DNA of 64,000 nt from Ailanthus altissimus (GCA_946807835.1 OX327694.1:6956001-7020000), one strand, 5' to 3'. Shown: positions 42,803-55,840, numbered from the stretch's first letter. Program-made: numbers and translations. Notes: a model not told the origin generated them from the letters alone.

Positions 42803-45518
42803 GTCCTCCACAAAAAAAAATAAAAAACTTTTTATATAAATATTATATATATAAAATATAATATATAATAAATAACAAAAATATATGAGAGCAAAATTCT
42901 ATTATGTAGTAGGTATAGAAGTCTTTCGGGCTTTATCCTGTACTTAGTGCTATAAAATTCTTGAGGAATTTGAGTGAATGTCTTGAACTTGACCCCTTTG
43001 ATTAAACTTCAACTATAACACACACAATAGTGATTTTGTGCTCTATTTTGATTTTAGTGTGATCTCTAGAGAATAACTCAAATTCGCATAGTCATTATAA
43101 TACGACTATTCTCACATAAGTGAGTCCTCCAATGACATATGTGACCCATGCATTGCAAAATATTATTGTCTCAGTCTCATTCAGGATAAATACCCTTCCT
43201 AACATTATATAAAATAAGCACTTTTGTCATAGGTATGAGCATAAGCATATCTCCTATAAGGATGTTCATAACATAAATGCTAAACAAGTCACGCAATATG
43301 AATTTTTCTTACTTACTGAACCTCTTTAATGAGATCGCGAATTACAGAGGTCGAGTTACTTTTATATGTGACTCTTTGTGAGTTTAAGCACATCCCCTCA
43401 ATAATTAACAAGACTTTTCTTTAAAGTCTTTTATTTATAATTTTTCTCAAAAATATTTATTTATAAAAATTTTATATATAATTCTATTTTATATAAAATA
43501 GGTTTAGGCACATTCACTTCGACAATTTTAACATTTTTCTTAAAAGTGTTATATTTATATTTTTTCTTGAAAATCTTTTGTTTATAATTTTTTTTGTATA
43601 ATTTCTATTTTATATAGAAATGGGTTTAAGCACATTTCCTTTAATAATTTTATTAGACTTTTCTCAATGTTTTTTATTTGTGATTTTCCTTGAAAATCAT
43701 AAATTTATGGTATTTTTATATAATTATCATATTATATAACATGCTAAATAAACTCTTCAACTAGTTCTATAAATATTTGAATTGGTCATAAAAACTTTGC
43801 TCTTGAACTTTCTAAATTTGAAACGAAATTCATTCCCCAAAAAAAAGTGTCAGCTTAGATAAGTAATGGAACATATACAATATAAGAATACTCAATTTAA
43901 GAAATTATGAAAGAATAAATATTAACACTTCTATTATTTTTTTTAGTTTCTCAGTTTTCATTAATCTCTCATGTAATTTTGTTTAAAATTTTGTTAAATA
44001 ATATATTTGAAAGCCCTCACAATTTAAAGAATTTTAGGACTATTATTATGCACATGATTTTAAATTGTGATCACAAATAATTAAACTATGTTATCTCTCA
44101 AGAAGAATAATTTTTCTTAAATCTTCTTATAACATGTGTGTATATATATACTCATACACTTATTATGAAACACTAAGATTTTTGCATGCTAGGTCAATAT
44201 TACTAGTTATGTTCATTAGTTATCGTAATAACCAAAGCATAATAAGAAAACTCATTTTTTTCACCTACAAAATCATAAGAACATTCATATTAATGTTGTT
44301 ATAGAAAATCTATATAAAGGTAATTTTGTATGAAAACCTAAAGCATACAAAATATATAGCTAACAACATCATTATCAAACTTTCGTAATTAGTTTGAGCA
44401 TGATAATCCATCCTCACAAAAGAATTATAAATAATTATAACAACAACAACAATTATTAATAATGCAAAAGTCTCAATAATTTTTAGCAAGCAACTTAATA
44501 GAGAAATAATAATTTATTTTTAAAATAAAATTATCAATTTAGTTATACATATAATAGCCTCAATATAACAAAATATGAAAAAATTATAAAAATATCATTT
44601 ATGACTCACAAAAAATAGTAATACTTACTTTTGTCTTTTAATCATATAAGATATTCACATAGATAATGAGAATTAAACATAATAAACTTCTCAAAGAAAA
44701 TTGGCATTACTTTTTTATTTGAAATGTGAATAATATATCATTAACTACATATATGGATACTTCAAGAAATATTATTACTCAATATCTGAACTAGTAACAT
44801 TCAAAATATGTAATCAATTTTTCAAGCAATAGTAGGCATGATATACATATCTTACTTAAATATAATACAACCTTTTTCTTTCACAAAGAAAATAGTTGTT
44901 TTCTTTTCTTTAGAGACTTTAAAGTATTTTTACTAGAAAGTTTAAACTCCTCTAGTAGTTGTTTTACCTTTTTTTTAACACAAAAAGTAAGTTTTTAATG
45001 GGAAAAAAAAACGTGCGGTTATATTAGTGAAAATTTTAAATATCACTCATTTTAATTTAAAATAGTAATAAAAGATATACTATTTTCCCATTAAAATTAT
45101 ACTTTTTTTAAAATAAAATGTTCACTATAAAAACATTATTAGATATTAAATTTAATTCTTTTAATGTAAACCTTTTAGGAATGTTTACTCTATTACATAA
45201 ATGCTCCATATTCTTTTATTATATTACAAACTAGTTAATAAATGACTAAATTACAAAACAATGGATGATTGTAGTGACATTAAAAATAATCATCTATTAG
45301 TAATTTACATCAATAATTTAAGACAAAATATTTTTTTAAAAGAAAAATAATATCATCTCTTGAATTGAATACCACATCTATACAAGGAATAGATATAAAA
45401 TTAAACTACCTCACAATTGTTTTAAAAAAATCAACCATATAAAAATATGACCAACAAAAAAAACCTCACAATTATCAGAATATATTTATATATTTAAGGA
45501 ATTTATTTGACTTTAGAT
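42803..45518 (-). other. Non-coding internal region of the second LARD-like element
   Basis: About 2.7 kb of A/T-rich DNA with no open frame that resembles gag, protease or pol. The segment 42900-43360 is less A/T-rich and looks conserved-type ('tgaacttgacccctttgatt', 'ctccaatgacatatgtgacc'), and is followed by a three-copy tandem repeat (43382-43745). The remainder (43746-45518) is low-complexity. Confidence 0.6.
43382..43745. repeat. Tandem repeat, period about 120 bp, three copies
   Basis: Units begin gtttaagcacatcccctc (43382), gtttaggcacattcactt (43502) and gtttaagcacatttcctt (43624), periods 120 and 122. Each continues with 'ttttctt...ttttatttataatttttc' and 'tttatataattctattttat'-like text. 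It lies inside the LARD-like internal region. Confidence 0.85.
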
Positions 45519-48513
45519 TGTTGGGTATATTTATTTTAAAAATTATTCAACCATATATATAAACATATATTGTAAATATATTTGTAAGATAAAATCATCA
45601 AGAACCATAATATAAAATAAAGTATAAAAAAGAGTGAGAAGAACCTGGCCTTGAGCATAAAGAGGCATGCCATAAAACATTGTTCTAGAGTTAAATAGTC
45701 CTACCCGTACCCTCGTACGGGTAGTGATGAATCTATATGACTCCAAGATTTAACCCTATACTTGCAGTCACTCTTTTCGATGAACACGAACATAGAAAGA
45801 TTATACCAAGTCTCCATTATCAAAATTACTCAAAATACTAAATGAAAAAGTGTATTCTTTTAAAATAGTATACACACACATATACATAGAATACTTTCTT
45901 TTCTTTTCTCTTCTTCACTTACACACACCGTGAAATGACCCGTCCCACAGTATTCTAAAAACTTTTGGGTGGATCTCAAATACCATCTTGTAAAGCTTAT
46001 ACACTTTTATTACAAAAAGAATTCTACCGGAATCTCGAAAGAATTTTCCTATACTTTTCGAACATACTCTAAACTATAACTCAAAAATAAACGAATTCTC
46101 GTCCTATCACTTAGCTTATCTTATAATATTAACTCCACCAAGCTGATTTATTTCCTGCAATCTCCTAAAGAGAGGGAAAATATAATGAAAATAGGGTAAG
46201 TCAACTGACTCAGCGAGTGGATGCAATTTAAAAAAAATTAAAGTAGTCTTGAAAATATATCATAAACATATAAATAACATTTCTCTTACTATTCATTATA
46301 AAAAACAAATAAAGCGCATAAAATGATCTTTACTTAAAACATATAAAATCACCATGTAAATTTGCTTACCATAGAAAATGCTTTTTTCTAGTCTCATAAT
46401 ACAATAATTATAAATCATAATAACATAAATTACATAAAATCGTGTTCTCAATAATACTTTGAAATCTTCTATCACACATTTTTTTAGCTGAGCATGGTTG
46501 AATATATTTAAAATATCATATACTACTATTTATAGAGAAAATCACACTAAACTAGTATCCAAGGAAAAAATCTCATCGTACCCAGAATGTCCCTCAAGCA
46601 GAGCATTGAACATACTCATCTTATATGTCATCTCATATTCTTGTCGTACGCATGCGTAGAGCAAATTGACTCTTAAAGAGCAAAGCGCTCATACACACGG
46701 CCCAAAGTCTATGTGTATGTACAGACGGGCTCTAAAGGCCTAAATATCATGTTTGAAAGGGGGGAGGGTACAGCCTAGTAGTTTCAAAACCATATCCTTT
46801 ATACAACATATATATAGTTATAACATTTTATTAAATCTTATCTCATACTCTTTGAATCTTAAACCATTTAAAGAAAGCTCATTACTAACACATGAGAAAT
46901 GCTATCTCAAATGTAAACATATTGTGAGCCAAAATCATAATATAGATGTAGTCTCCCATATATAAATAAATCATTTCATAAAATAAACGCATCATTAAAG
47001 ATAAATGATCATTAAGAAAAAATATAGATAAAAATGAAACCATGCTCATCATACTTCAAAAATATATTTCTCTAAATTCATTAAGTAGAAATCGTAAAAG
47101 TAGTTCAAGTATCCACTCACAAGAATCCTTCTAAATCTAAGTCATAATCATTCTTAAAACTAAGTCCTTAACTTGATCAAATCAAAATATCTATTGAGCA
47201 GCCTTTACTTTCTGAATTTTATAAAATCCTATGCATATTCAAAATTTATAAAACCATCTTAAAAATATTTATGATATATTAGTCCATAATAAACATTTAT
47301 GGGTAAATTCATTGAGTAAGTATTTTTAAAAAAATTTCTTTCCAAGACTTTCAGAATCTGTCAAATAAAATTCTGCAATAAGACCACTCTCTTTAGAAAC
47401 TCATAACAATTCAACATCAATGATTTAAATTCTCAAATTTGGATATGATATATTAGACATGCATAATTATCATTTTTCAGAAAATCATAATTTGCTAAGT
47501 TCATTTGATAGATCAAACTCAGCTCGAAATCTCATTATACTGCAGAAACAGAAGATTCTCAGAATTTCGAATTCATCTTCGAAAAATCACAAAAACTCAA
47601 GTTCATGGAAGTTTTCAATGATTCAAGGTTATAAATGTTCCTTAGAATGTCTAGTTGCATAGGTTAAAAATTCAGACCCAAAGTCGAACCATAATATTTT
47701 ATAAAAATCACAGAATAAACTACTATTATGCATAAATTCTATAGATCAATTACGATCCTTGCTCTTATTCATACACTTATACTCAATAATCCTTATAGCT
47801 CACCAATCCTCAAATTACTTATGTTCTTAGAAATCAAGACTTAAGAAAAATTTACATGATTAACATAAAACTTTACTTTTTCTTTCCCACTTCGTTAGGT
47901 CCAAGGAGAGTGAGCGAAATGCCTCTTTTACTCCAATCATGCTCAAATTATAAAATATTAAAACAAAAACTAAGCACATAACAAATTACAAGCCATGTGA
48001 TAATGATCTAGAATTTGATTGAAAGCAATATGTCCACCAATTCTTGATTCATATGCCTATTCTATATTCTAGTACTCAAATCTTGTTTTATTTACATGTT
48101 CAAATAATAAAATACTAAAACCCCAAAATTTAAGTAATTCATAATCCCTAATTTCACCAAAACACATATATTTCAAATTAATATATCTCAAAAGAAACAC
48201 ATAAAAAATGAACTCAAAAAAATAAATAAATAAATAAATTAACTCAAAACTTCCTTTCTATTTTATTTAATCAAAATGGTTATAGGAAAATAAACTCACC
48301 ATTAATAGTTCCTCAACTTCCAACTTCTCCTTCATCTATTTCCCTTCTCCTTCTTTCTTCTTTCTTCCATTTTTTTCTCTCTCTTCTTCTCGATTTCCCT
48401 ATCTCTCTCTTTTTGCAATTCTTCTTTCTCCCCTTTCCCAAAATGAAAACAAAAAACAAGCAAACTAAAAAAAATACTTTCAAAATCCTACATGCCACAC
48501 ATGGCCGACATGT

Positions 48514-48545
<32 letters not shown>

Positions 48546-49163
48546 TTCTTCTTTCCACCTAATGTCCCCCACTTCAAAAATAATATAAATTGCTTTGATA
48601 AAAAAAATCATTAATAATCCCACCAACTTCAGCCCACTTGTCTAATAATAAAAAATATATATAAATAATCTATAAGCCCTCCCATATCTAATTTAAAATT
48701 AAATATATATAAAATATAAAAATAAATTTTGAGTGTTATACACCGCACTAAAGCCCGTTTTTTCTTCTTTTTTTATTTTCACACACAATTTAAAAAAAGA
48801 GTAACACCTTTTATATAATAGTAAATAAGAGTTAAGAATTAATATCAATATTAATTTAGTATTATTATAATTTTAAATATTCTATAATTCTTAGAATTAA
48901 TTCAAATATTTAATAAAAATAATTAATATATTGTAACTCTTACAATATTTTAAAATAAAAAACTTTCAAATAATAATACTAATAAGTATTTTTAACTCTT
49001 AAATATTTATTATATATTTAATGGCTAATTTAAATATTATAATCACTATATAATAATGATAAAATAAAGCTAGTTTAAAATGTATAACTTAAAATATTAA
49101 AACTATATTAATATTTTATAATTTATTATTTATTTAAAAAAATTTAAAACTTTTTCTCTAACA
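45519..49163 (-). repeat. LTR (right) of the second LARD-like element, split by a solo LTR
   Basis: Starts TGTTGGGTATATTT at 45519 and ends TCTCTAACA at 49163. The solo LTR at 45931-48740 interrupts it. A short inverted sequence (ctacccgtac cctc gtacgggtag) at about 45700-45724 forms a perfect hairpin inside this LTR. Confidence 0.8.
45931..48740 (-). mobile_element. 2.8-kb solo LTR (Gypsy, Tekay/Del-like) with target duplication caccg
   Basis: Bounded by identical caccg pentamers (45926-45930 and 48741-48745). The ends are TGAAATGACCCGTCCC and GAGTGTTATA on the plus strand. On the minus strand the start TATAACACTC (from TGTAACACTC) is followed about 300 bases later by a long GA-rich leader (48320-48440 region). 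The same layout is seen in the solo LTR at 58820-61451, which sets minus orientation. No internal genes are present. Several frames (46753, 47459, 48313) are chance frames in it. Confidence 0.88.
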
Positions 49164-49469
49164 GAATAAATTTTTATGCATAACTATAATTATAAACTAA
49201 TCCTAATCAAAAGGTGAAGAAGAAAGGTTGCAAAAAATAAAAAATAAAAAACTCTCAACTCCCAAATTTAAAAAACTCTAGCCACTACCCTTAGGTTTTC
49301 TTCCATTTCCACCGGATAAGGGGCCCTCAACCCTGTCTCTGGTGGTTATACCCCTTTTTTCATGTACGTCCTCGTATCTCCAATCATTTTTCTTTCTTCT
49401 TTTTTTTTTTTTTTTTGTTTTTTCAGCTTTCTTTTCAATTTCTTTCAGTATGTTTATTTTCCATTTTGG
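49164..49469. other. Spacer with poly(T)/poly(A) tracts
   Basis: A/T-rich with a long T run near 49397-49415. A short patch with 'tttccaccggataaggggcc' near 49308 is less A/T-rich but unrecognised. Confidence 0.4.
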
Positions 49470-49840
49470 TGTCCTAGCTCGAGCAAGAAAGCAGTCAAGA
49501 CTTCATCGGCCTTCGTAGTACTTCTATAGAGACTTAGTCGGCTTCTGCCATCCCAAGCCGAGCAAGAAAGCAACAGAAAGTAGCCGAGACTCAACTATGC
49601 TACTGTAGATCTCTGTCGAGTTTTGTCGGTCTCTACTGAGGTGCCGCCGGCCTTACCCGAGCCTCGTCGGCCTCCGTCAAACCTTCGCCAAGCTCCATCG
49701 AAGGTTTTCATCACCCGTTGCCTCTGCCAACTGCTACCGACAAGTGACAACTGAGTCTCGAGCTAGAACCGCTCACCAGCAGCGGGCACTCAGCCTTTTA
49801 TCCGATGGGAAAGTAAATCCCAGTGGCCTTTAAGTTTTCC
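49470..49840. other. G/C-richer island with CGG/CCG-type short repeats, unassigned
   Basis: Against its A/T-rich surroundings this stretch is rich in CG-containing triplets, with recurring 'gtcggc(c/t)tc' and 'ccgagcaagaaagca' text (the latter at about 49477 and 49557). No frame stays open long enough or resembles a known protein. It may be a captured exon fragment, part of an LTR, or a decayed 5' exon. The minus-strand frame 49798-49995 adjoins it. Confidence 0.45.
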
Positions 49841-51740
49841 TTGCCGCCATCTGAGTAGAATAAGTATGTTGCTATCCCGAGCTTGAATTTGAACTTTGAG
49901 GCCTGTTCTATATTATTTCTGATGTTGGTGGATGGTTGAGAAATAGAATGTTTTATTTGTTTTAACCAACGGAGAATGTAATAAATTATGTGCAAGTATT
50001 TTGTTTCTCCTGTACGAGAACACTTTTGTTTCTTTTATGCTAAGAGTTTTTATCTGTTTCATACGAGGATAGAATTTTTTGTCTTTAATAGAGGTAGTAA
50101 TTCTGAGTTTGATGGATAATTCTTATATGGGGCTTAAATTTTGTTGTGTCTATTCTTTGAAAGAGAAAAAATAAGGTTCGAATATTCGTCAATATGTATA
50201 TAATGTGTTATTTCAATAATCCTCTGATTACATATCAATAAGTTTTATAATATTTTTATTTTTAATCAATGATATGAAATCGTTTAAAAAAAAAGTATTT
50301 ATGCTATCATGCGTATTTAGACACATACGATTTACTTAAAAGTTTTAAGTAGAATGAAATATTTTGTTATTTATAAGCTGATTCAATAAAATCTTGATTT
50401 ATACACTTTAATTTTCATTAATCATTTTGAATTATATTAATAAGAATAAGAGGGGGAAATGTTATAATACGATATGTAGCTTTATTTGAGTATCCTATAA
50501 AACCATTCTATTTAATTTCTTTTTTTATTTCTAAAAGACGAGTCAAAATACCAATTGCCACCTTCTAATGAAAAACAGTGGCAACTGTAAGTTTAGGTTT
50601 AACCATTTTATAAGGAATAATACCACATTTTTCAATTGATATCTCAATTTTGTTTTTAAAATTATAAGTCAAAAATTTATTGGATGGTTAATTTGTGAGA
50701 TTTTTAAAATTATCTATTATTCTATTTTTTCATTCAATAATTATTTGATACATCACTTAAGATAAAAAAAAAATAAGATACTACTTAAAAATTGTAATAA
50801 TCACTCTTTTATAATTTGTTTCTTACTAATACGGTAGAAACTGCAACCATCTATAGTCATTTTCAAAAAAGGTGTTAAAAAATTTCTTTTAAGAAAACAG
50901 TAGTTGTTAATGTGCATAAACATTTGATATTACTTTAGAATGTGTAACATTAGACTTTAAATAATAAGATGTATACTTTTCGCCTTCTAAAATTAAATAT
51001 TCAAATTCTGACAATACAAGCATAATAACTATAGTTTAAAAAAAAAATTAAAAGCCATTAATACAAGTAACATTTATTTGAATTTTGAAGAATAAAATGT
51101 GCCGAAGATCAAAGGAAAAGAATACTCTTTTAATTATCCAATATTTTTTTTATTGTGCTCCATACTCATCACCATCTGAATTTTTTAAAGGCAAATCTAT
51201 ATTTTGTTATCTTAATTTATTATAAGTAGTTAGGAAATACGACTTTTACCCTTCTATAGTATCGACCAATCTCACTTACCCTGCTATGGTTTTAAAAAGG
51301 ATTGGAATCCTCTTCTTGTTATAAATATTTTATTATCTTTTAATTTTTTTATATAATTTGACAATTTTATCATTAACAATATATGGCTTGAGAATTTTAT
51401 TTTCAAAAAATGTAGAACCCAAAAAACAAGAACTAGATCTAAAAGAATTTAAATCTTTGACATCTAAGATAAGATAAAAACAAAGAATATGAACCAAACC
51501 TCTTGTGAGTACTAATATATATATAAATTCGATAGATTATTAGATATGAATTAAATAAATATTGATACACAAAAGGTAGAAATAATAGTTAGTTTGAAGT
51601 ATTTTAAGTAACATTAAATTCAATTAAGTGTGCACAACAAAAGAATTAAGATTAAATTTTAAATATTTATTATGAAAATAAATTATTCTATAATATTTCT
51701 AAATTAATCTGAAAAAAATATAAAATACTAAAAGATAATA
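49841..51740. other. A/T-rich spacer with one possible MITE
   Basis: No gene recognised. The segment of about 50608-50815 has weakly complementary ends: 'gaataataccacatttttca', and 'aaaaattgtaataatcactc' read in reverse complement. They resemble those of the MITE at 8029-8221 in style. The match is partial. The rest is low-complexity. Confidence 0.35.
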
Positions 51741-52244
51741 TGTGGATGTTGTTCTCAACAAGGACACTAATTCTCCAAGTAGGTGTGATTGTGATATTCT
51801 ATATCACTCAGGCAAGTGAAGGCAAAGTACCTTATAAGGACAAAGAAAATAAGTCAAGTTAACAATGAAGCATTTTGGGGCTATGATGGACCATAGTAAC
51901 CTAACAAACCCTCCGCTGTAATGGCCTATAACAACTTAGTATGAGACAATATCGTTACTTAAGGCCGTCTATTACATTTAGTATCAGAGCTAGAGCTTGG
52001 CTGGAGGTGTGTGGATGTTGCTTTCAGTGGGGACGCTGGTTCCCCAAGTTGGGGTGATTGTGATATCCCATATCATTAAGTGAGTGAAGGTAAAGTGCCT
52101 TATAAGGATAGTGGTAATAAGCCAAGTTAACAATGACTAGTTTTAAGATGTGATTGACCATAGTAAGCCGAACAAAACCCACTATTGTAATGACCCATAG
52201 CTATAAGTGTGAGACAATATCACTACTTGGGGTTGTCTGTTACA
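51741..52244 (+). mobile_element. TRIM-like pair of 235-bp LTRs around a PBS spacer
   Basis: Two direct copies (51741-51976 and 52010-52244) both start TGTGGATGTTG and end CTRTTACA. They share 'gtgattgtgatat', 'gccttataagga' and 'gagacaatatc' text. The 33-base spacer opens with TTTAGTATCAGAGC, an initiator tRNA-Met type PBS. This fits terminal-repeat retrotransposons in miniature (TRIM), which often exist as head-to-tail LTR-PBS-LTR forms. No target duplication could be set. The right edge runs straight into the transposase remnant. Confidence 0.8.
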
Positions 52245-52254
52245 TTTTCTAAGA

Positions 52255-54115
52255 AAGAAGCATTCTGGTCAGACTATGACCAGAAATAGGCAGTGTATTC
52301 AAATGATACTAGTGTTGAAAACATTGAACAAGAATATGGGAATGACCAACTGAGTGATAGTGCAATTGACCATTCACTATTAAGTTATTAGTCAGATGAT
52401 AAAGATAATCCTCTAATCTCCTCATCGGATGATGATAATGCACTCAGAGATATGAGAAGGTCAATGGGTAGAGATTATTTTAGACTAAGTGACTAATAAG
52501 AGGCTAACTGCATATTGGACAGAATTTTAATGGAGTTTAGCACTTGAAAAGTGCCTTGAAGAAACATTACCTCAAGGAATGTTTTGAGGTGATTTAAATT
52601 AAAAATGACTTGCATAAGTTCAAGGGTAAGTGTAAGTCTTCAAGATGTACATGGTTCATTTATACAGTAAAGGTGAAATTTGGAATTATATTTAGAATAC
52701 AATAATTGCAAGAAGAGCATACTTATGATAGGGTGTCCAAGTCAAAGGAAGTAACTTCAATGTAGATTACTTCATAGTTTATTAATGTCCTAAAGACTAA
52801 TCCAAAAATGCCAGTTAAGGCAATGCGGGATAAGCTGAAGCAAAGATTTGGTATGCATTGTGGTATGGAAAAGGTAAGAAGGGCTAGAGCTAGGACACTG
52901 AAAGAATCTAATGAGGATCATATTTTATCATATAAGAGGCTAAGGGATTATACTAATGTGCTGATAGAAAGAAACCCTAGTATGCTAGTTAAGATGCAGT
53001 TTGATGTAAGTATTGAAGATGATCCAGTTTAGTTAAGAGATTTATGTACAGCTTTTCAATTTTAAGAGATAGATTCTTTCAAGGTTGTAGAAGGTTCATC
53101 GAACTAGATAGGTGTCATTTTGAAGAGCCCTTATAGAAGAGTATTATTATTTATTGTGAGCTCTAATGTAAATAATGAAAATTTCCCATTACTAGTGTGT
53201 GGCTGAGATTGAGAGTTGAGGTATATGGCATTAGTTTCTAAAAATCCGTAGACAGTGGCTTGACATTAGAGATAAGCAATCAGTCACCTTCATGATTGAT
53301 AGTATTTTGGAAGACATCAAGTGCCACTAAGAAATCAGTCTTTAATAAAGCGATAAGTAAGATTAAGATGGCTAATATGGAGACCTACAACTACCTAGTA
53401 GATATTGAGCCAAATCAATTGTGTTGACATGCTTTTTAACATGCTATGAAATGTGATCATGTGACTAATAACATGATAGAATTATAGAACATTTAGCTAA
53501 ATAATCATATAACAAACCAATTTTGGACTTATTGGAGTTTGTAAGAAAGAAAATAATGAAGAGATAGAAAACAATACTTAAAAAAATAATATGATAAGAG
53601 GGAGAACTGCCACCATTAATGAATAAAATGTTGAATCAATTAAGAAAAGATATGAGATTTATGAAGGTAATTAATACTACTAGGACTAATTTTGAAGTAT
53701 GGATGGTTACCAAACCTTTATTATTGATTTTGAAAAGAAGACATATGATTATGGTACTTACCAAGTCAGTGGTATCCTATGTAGGCTTGTTTTGCCTTGT
53801 ATTAGTCATAGAAAATAGAATACAAATGATTATATGGAACCAAAAATTACAATAACGGCCTATTTGAAAATATATACTGATGTCCTTCATCCTCTACCTA
53901 ATCAATTTATTTGGTCAACAATTGAAGGCCTATAAATTAAACCAACTCAAATAGAGAAGAAGTATGGCAGGCTTAAGACTAATAGAAAGAAGCAAGTAGA
54001 TAAAAGATAGATAAACAGGATATGAGCAAGAGAGGCTACGTTAGATGTGGCAAGTGTAATTAATTTAGTCACAATAAAAAGAGCTACATGTTCCAACCTT
54101 CTATAAGCCATGTAA
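52255..54115 (+). pseudogene. MuDR-type (Mutator-like) transposase remnant
   Basis: Plus-strand pieces occur in the order of a plant MULE transposase. First is an acidic N-terminal part (about 52290-52480, 'SSDDDNALRDM'). Next is a degraded MuDR DNA-binding segment (about 52540-52720). Then 'TNPKMPVKAMRDKLKQRFGM' (about 52799-52858) and 'RLRDYTNVLIERNPSMLVKM' (about 52940-52999) match the block before the catalytic core. The core itself is scarcely preserved. At about 54022-54080 'SKRGYVRCGKCN' with 'FSHNKKSC'-like text is the C-terminal CCHC knuckle. Frames shift repeatedly and stops abound. Terminal inverted repeats were not located. Confidence 0.8.
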
Positions 54116-55840
54116 TATGCATTTCAATTGATTAGTCATATGAATTTTTAACTTAGCATTACATAATTTAGTTTTCATTTGGCAAGGACCAAAGTCTGCA
54201 ACCAATGCTGTGGGAAATTATAATGTGCCTCCAACCTCAAAAACTGCACATAGAACAACATGAATTTCAGAGGGTCTACAGAATATATGAACTATACCTT
54301 CATAACTCTTGAGAGGAGCTAGCCATACTACCATATTTAAAGAGAGGGGCAGAGACAGGACAAATCAATTTTGAAAAAAAACTCAAGTATTTCATTAGCA
54401 ATCTTACTTCACATTCTCATTAGCATTACATTTTCTCACTAATTACAATACAGTTGCTAGTCCTAAAAAATTCTAACATGAAAACAACTATAATTGTCAA
54501 AATAAGAAGCCATTGTTTAGTAACTGCACCACTTCTTGCATGTTTTCCAATGTGTACTTGTTTTATGGAGCATATGAATTAGATACAATTCTTCATGCAC
54601 AAGGTGATTATTGTTATCATTGAAGATTTCACTTGCATTGAACTCCTTAAATTCGAGCTTCTAAAACCTGTAAAACTTACATCTCATATACATAGGCCTG
54701 AAATATAGCTTTTCTGGATTTTCTTTCAATTTTGATATTTCAATATAGGCTCTTTCATCGCATTAAAAAAAATCTGTTTTTAAATTTTATCAGGTGTCTA
54801 TTAACTCTATCAAAATTGTTACAAGACCTAATAGATAATTTAGAGTTGAAGCTTTGGTGCATGCTTAATTTTGTGATTTTATATTGTTGACCTGATATAA
54901 AGAAAAACTAAATAAGAGATTGTCACACAAAAAAAAGTGTAATTTTTCACTATTAAACAGTATACTTTTAGGGATTGATAAACAATATTTTGAAGTAGAT
55001 TAAGTGATGAAGATTTTTGAGCTTGCAAAAATTCTTTTTGGGTTGTATTTCATTGTTAAAAAAGTGTTATAAACCTATTTATACATGCCAAAATTGAAGG
55101 GAAAATTGGCCTCTATTCCAAAAAAAGCACAATGGCTATTAGAAAGGATAAATAGTAATTTCTTGGCCCATAAAGTTGCCCAACAGTTCATGTGTTGCGG
55201 GGCTTTTTTACTCTTTAAGAAATGAATTTTTTTACATGTCCATCCACTTTAATCACCGTGTGTAACTAACATAATAATCAAGGGTTAACATGTCAATTTA
55301 CTACCAAAAGACCTTTTCTGTTGAAAAAAAATGGCGCAAGTTAAGGGATTAGAACAATTGACATATTTGAAACTTGTGGAATAAATTTGACTATTAGCCT
55401 AAACTTTACGGACAAATATTTTTTTTTCCCCTAAATTTAAATTATAATTTTTGAGAACTCACAAAAAAAATTTAATTTATAAATTAAAAAGGTATTGACA
55501 ATTATATTCAACTTATAAAAATTTATTTTTCATCAATTGTTAAATAAATAGAAAAAATTCGTACAAGTATTACCAAAATTTTCTATACTCTTAAATGAGT
55601 TTTAGTTATTATAACTGTTAATAATAAGAGAAAATTAATTTATAGTAGAAAAAGTATTTTTAAATGATAATTGGTGATTGCCAATGGAAAATTTTATTAT
55701 TATTATTAATACTTTTAATTTTTATATGAATTTAAGAATAATTAAAAAACAAGAACATGTTTATAATAGCTTTCTATGAAATCTCAAATTCTTTGTAAGC
55801 TTATTTGAATTTAACGTTAATTAAAATACTTTAACCTTAT
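54116..55840. other. Spacer after the transposase remnant
   Basis: No confident feature. The part 54180-54900 could be the 3' region of the Mutator-like element. The text at about 55200-55440 ('ttaacatgtcaatttactac', 'gcctaaactttacggac') is of the kind seen in MITE-like repeats, but no matching arm was found. Confidence 0.35.

Larger units (their letters stand above)
42352..49163 (-). mobile_element. Second LARD-like LTR element, with nested solo LTR
   Basis: The identical pentamer gaata flanks it (42347-42351 and 49164-49168). LTRs on the plus strand both start TGTTGGGTA and end CTNTAACA: 42352-42802, and 45519-49163 with an insertion. The internal region (42803-45518) has no recognisable gag or pol. 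A 'gtggaggac' tract beside the left LTR on the minus strand suggests minus orientation, but no standard PBS is visible at the other end. The right LTR without its insertion is about 830 bases and the left one 451, so the left LTR has lost about 380 bases after 'tgttgggta'. Confidence 0.8.

Noticed and set aside
48313..48558. 81-codon minus-strand frame rich in Lys/Arg/Glu
   Set aside because: It is the translation of the purine-rich leader and (TA)n tract of a solo LTR, not a protein gene.
42352..49163. Reading the 390-base direct repeats (42410-42802, 48762-49163) as a segmental duplication
   Set aside because: Both copies end exactly at TGTT/AACA edges with gaata on the outer sides, which fits LTRs much better.
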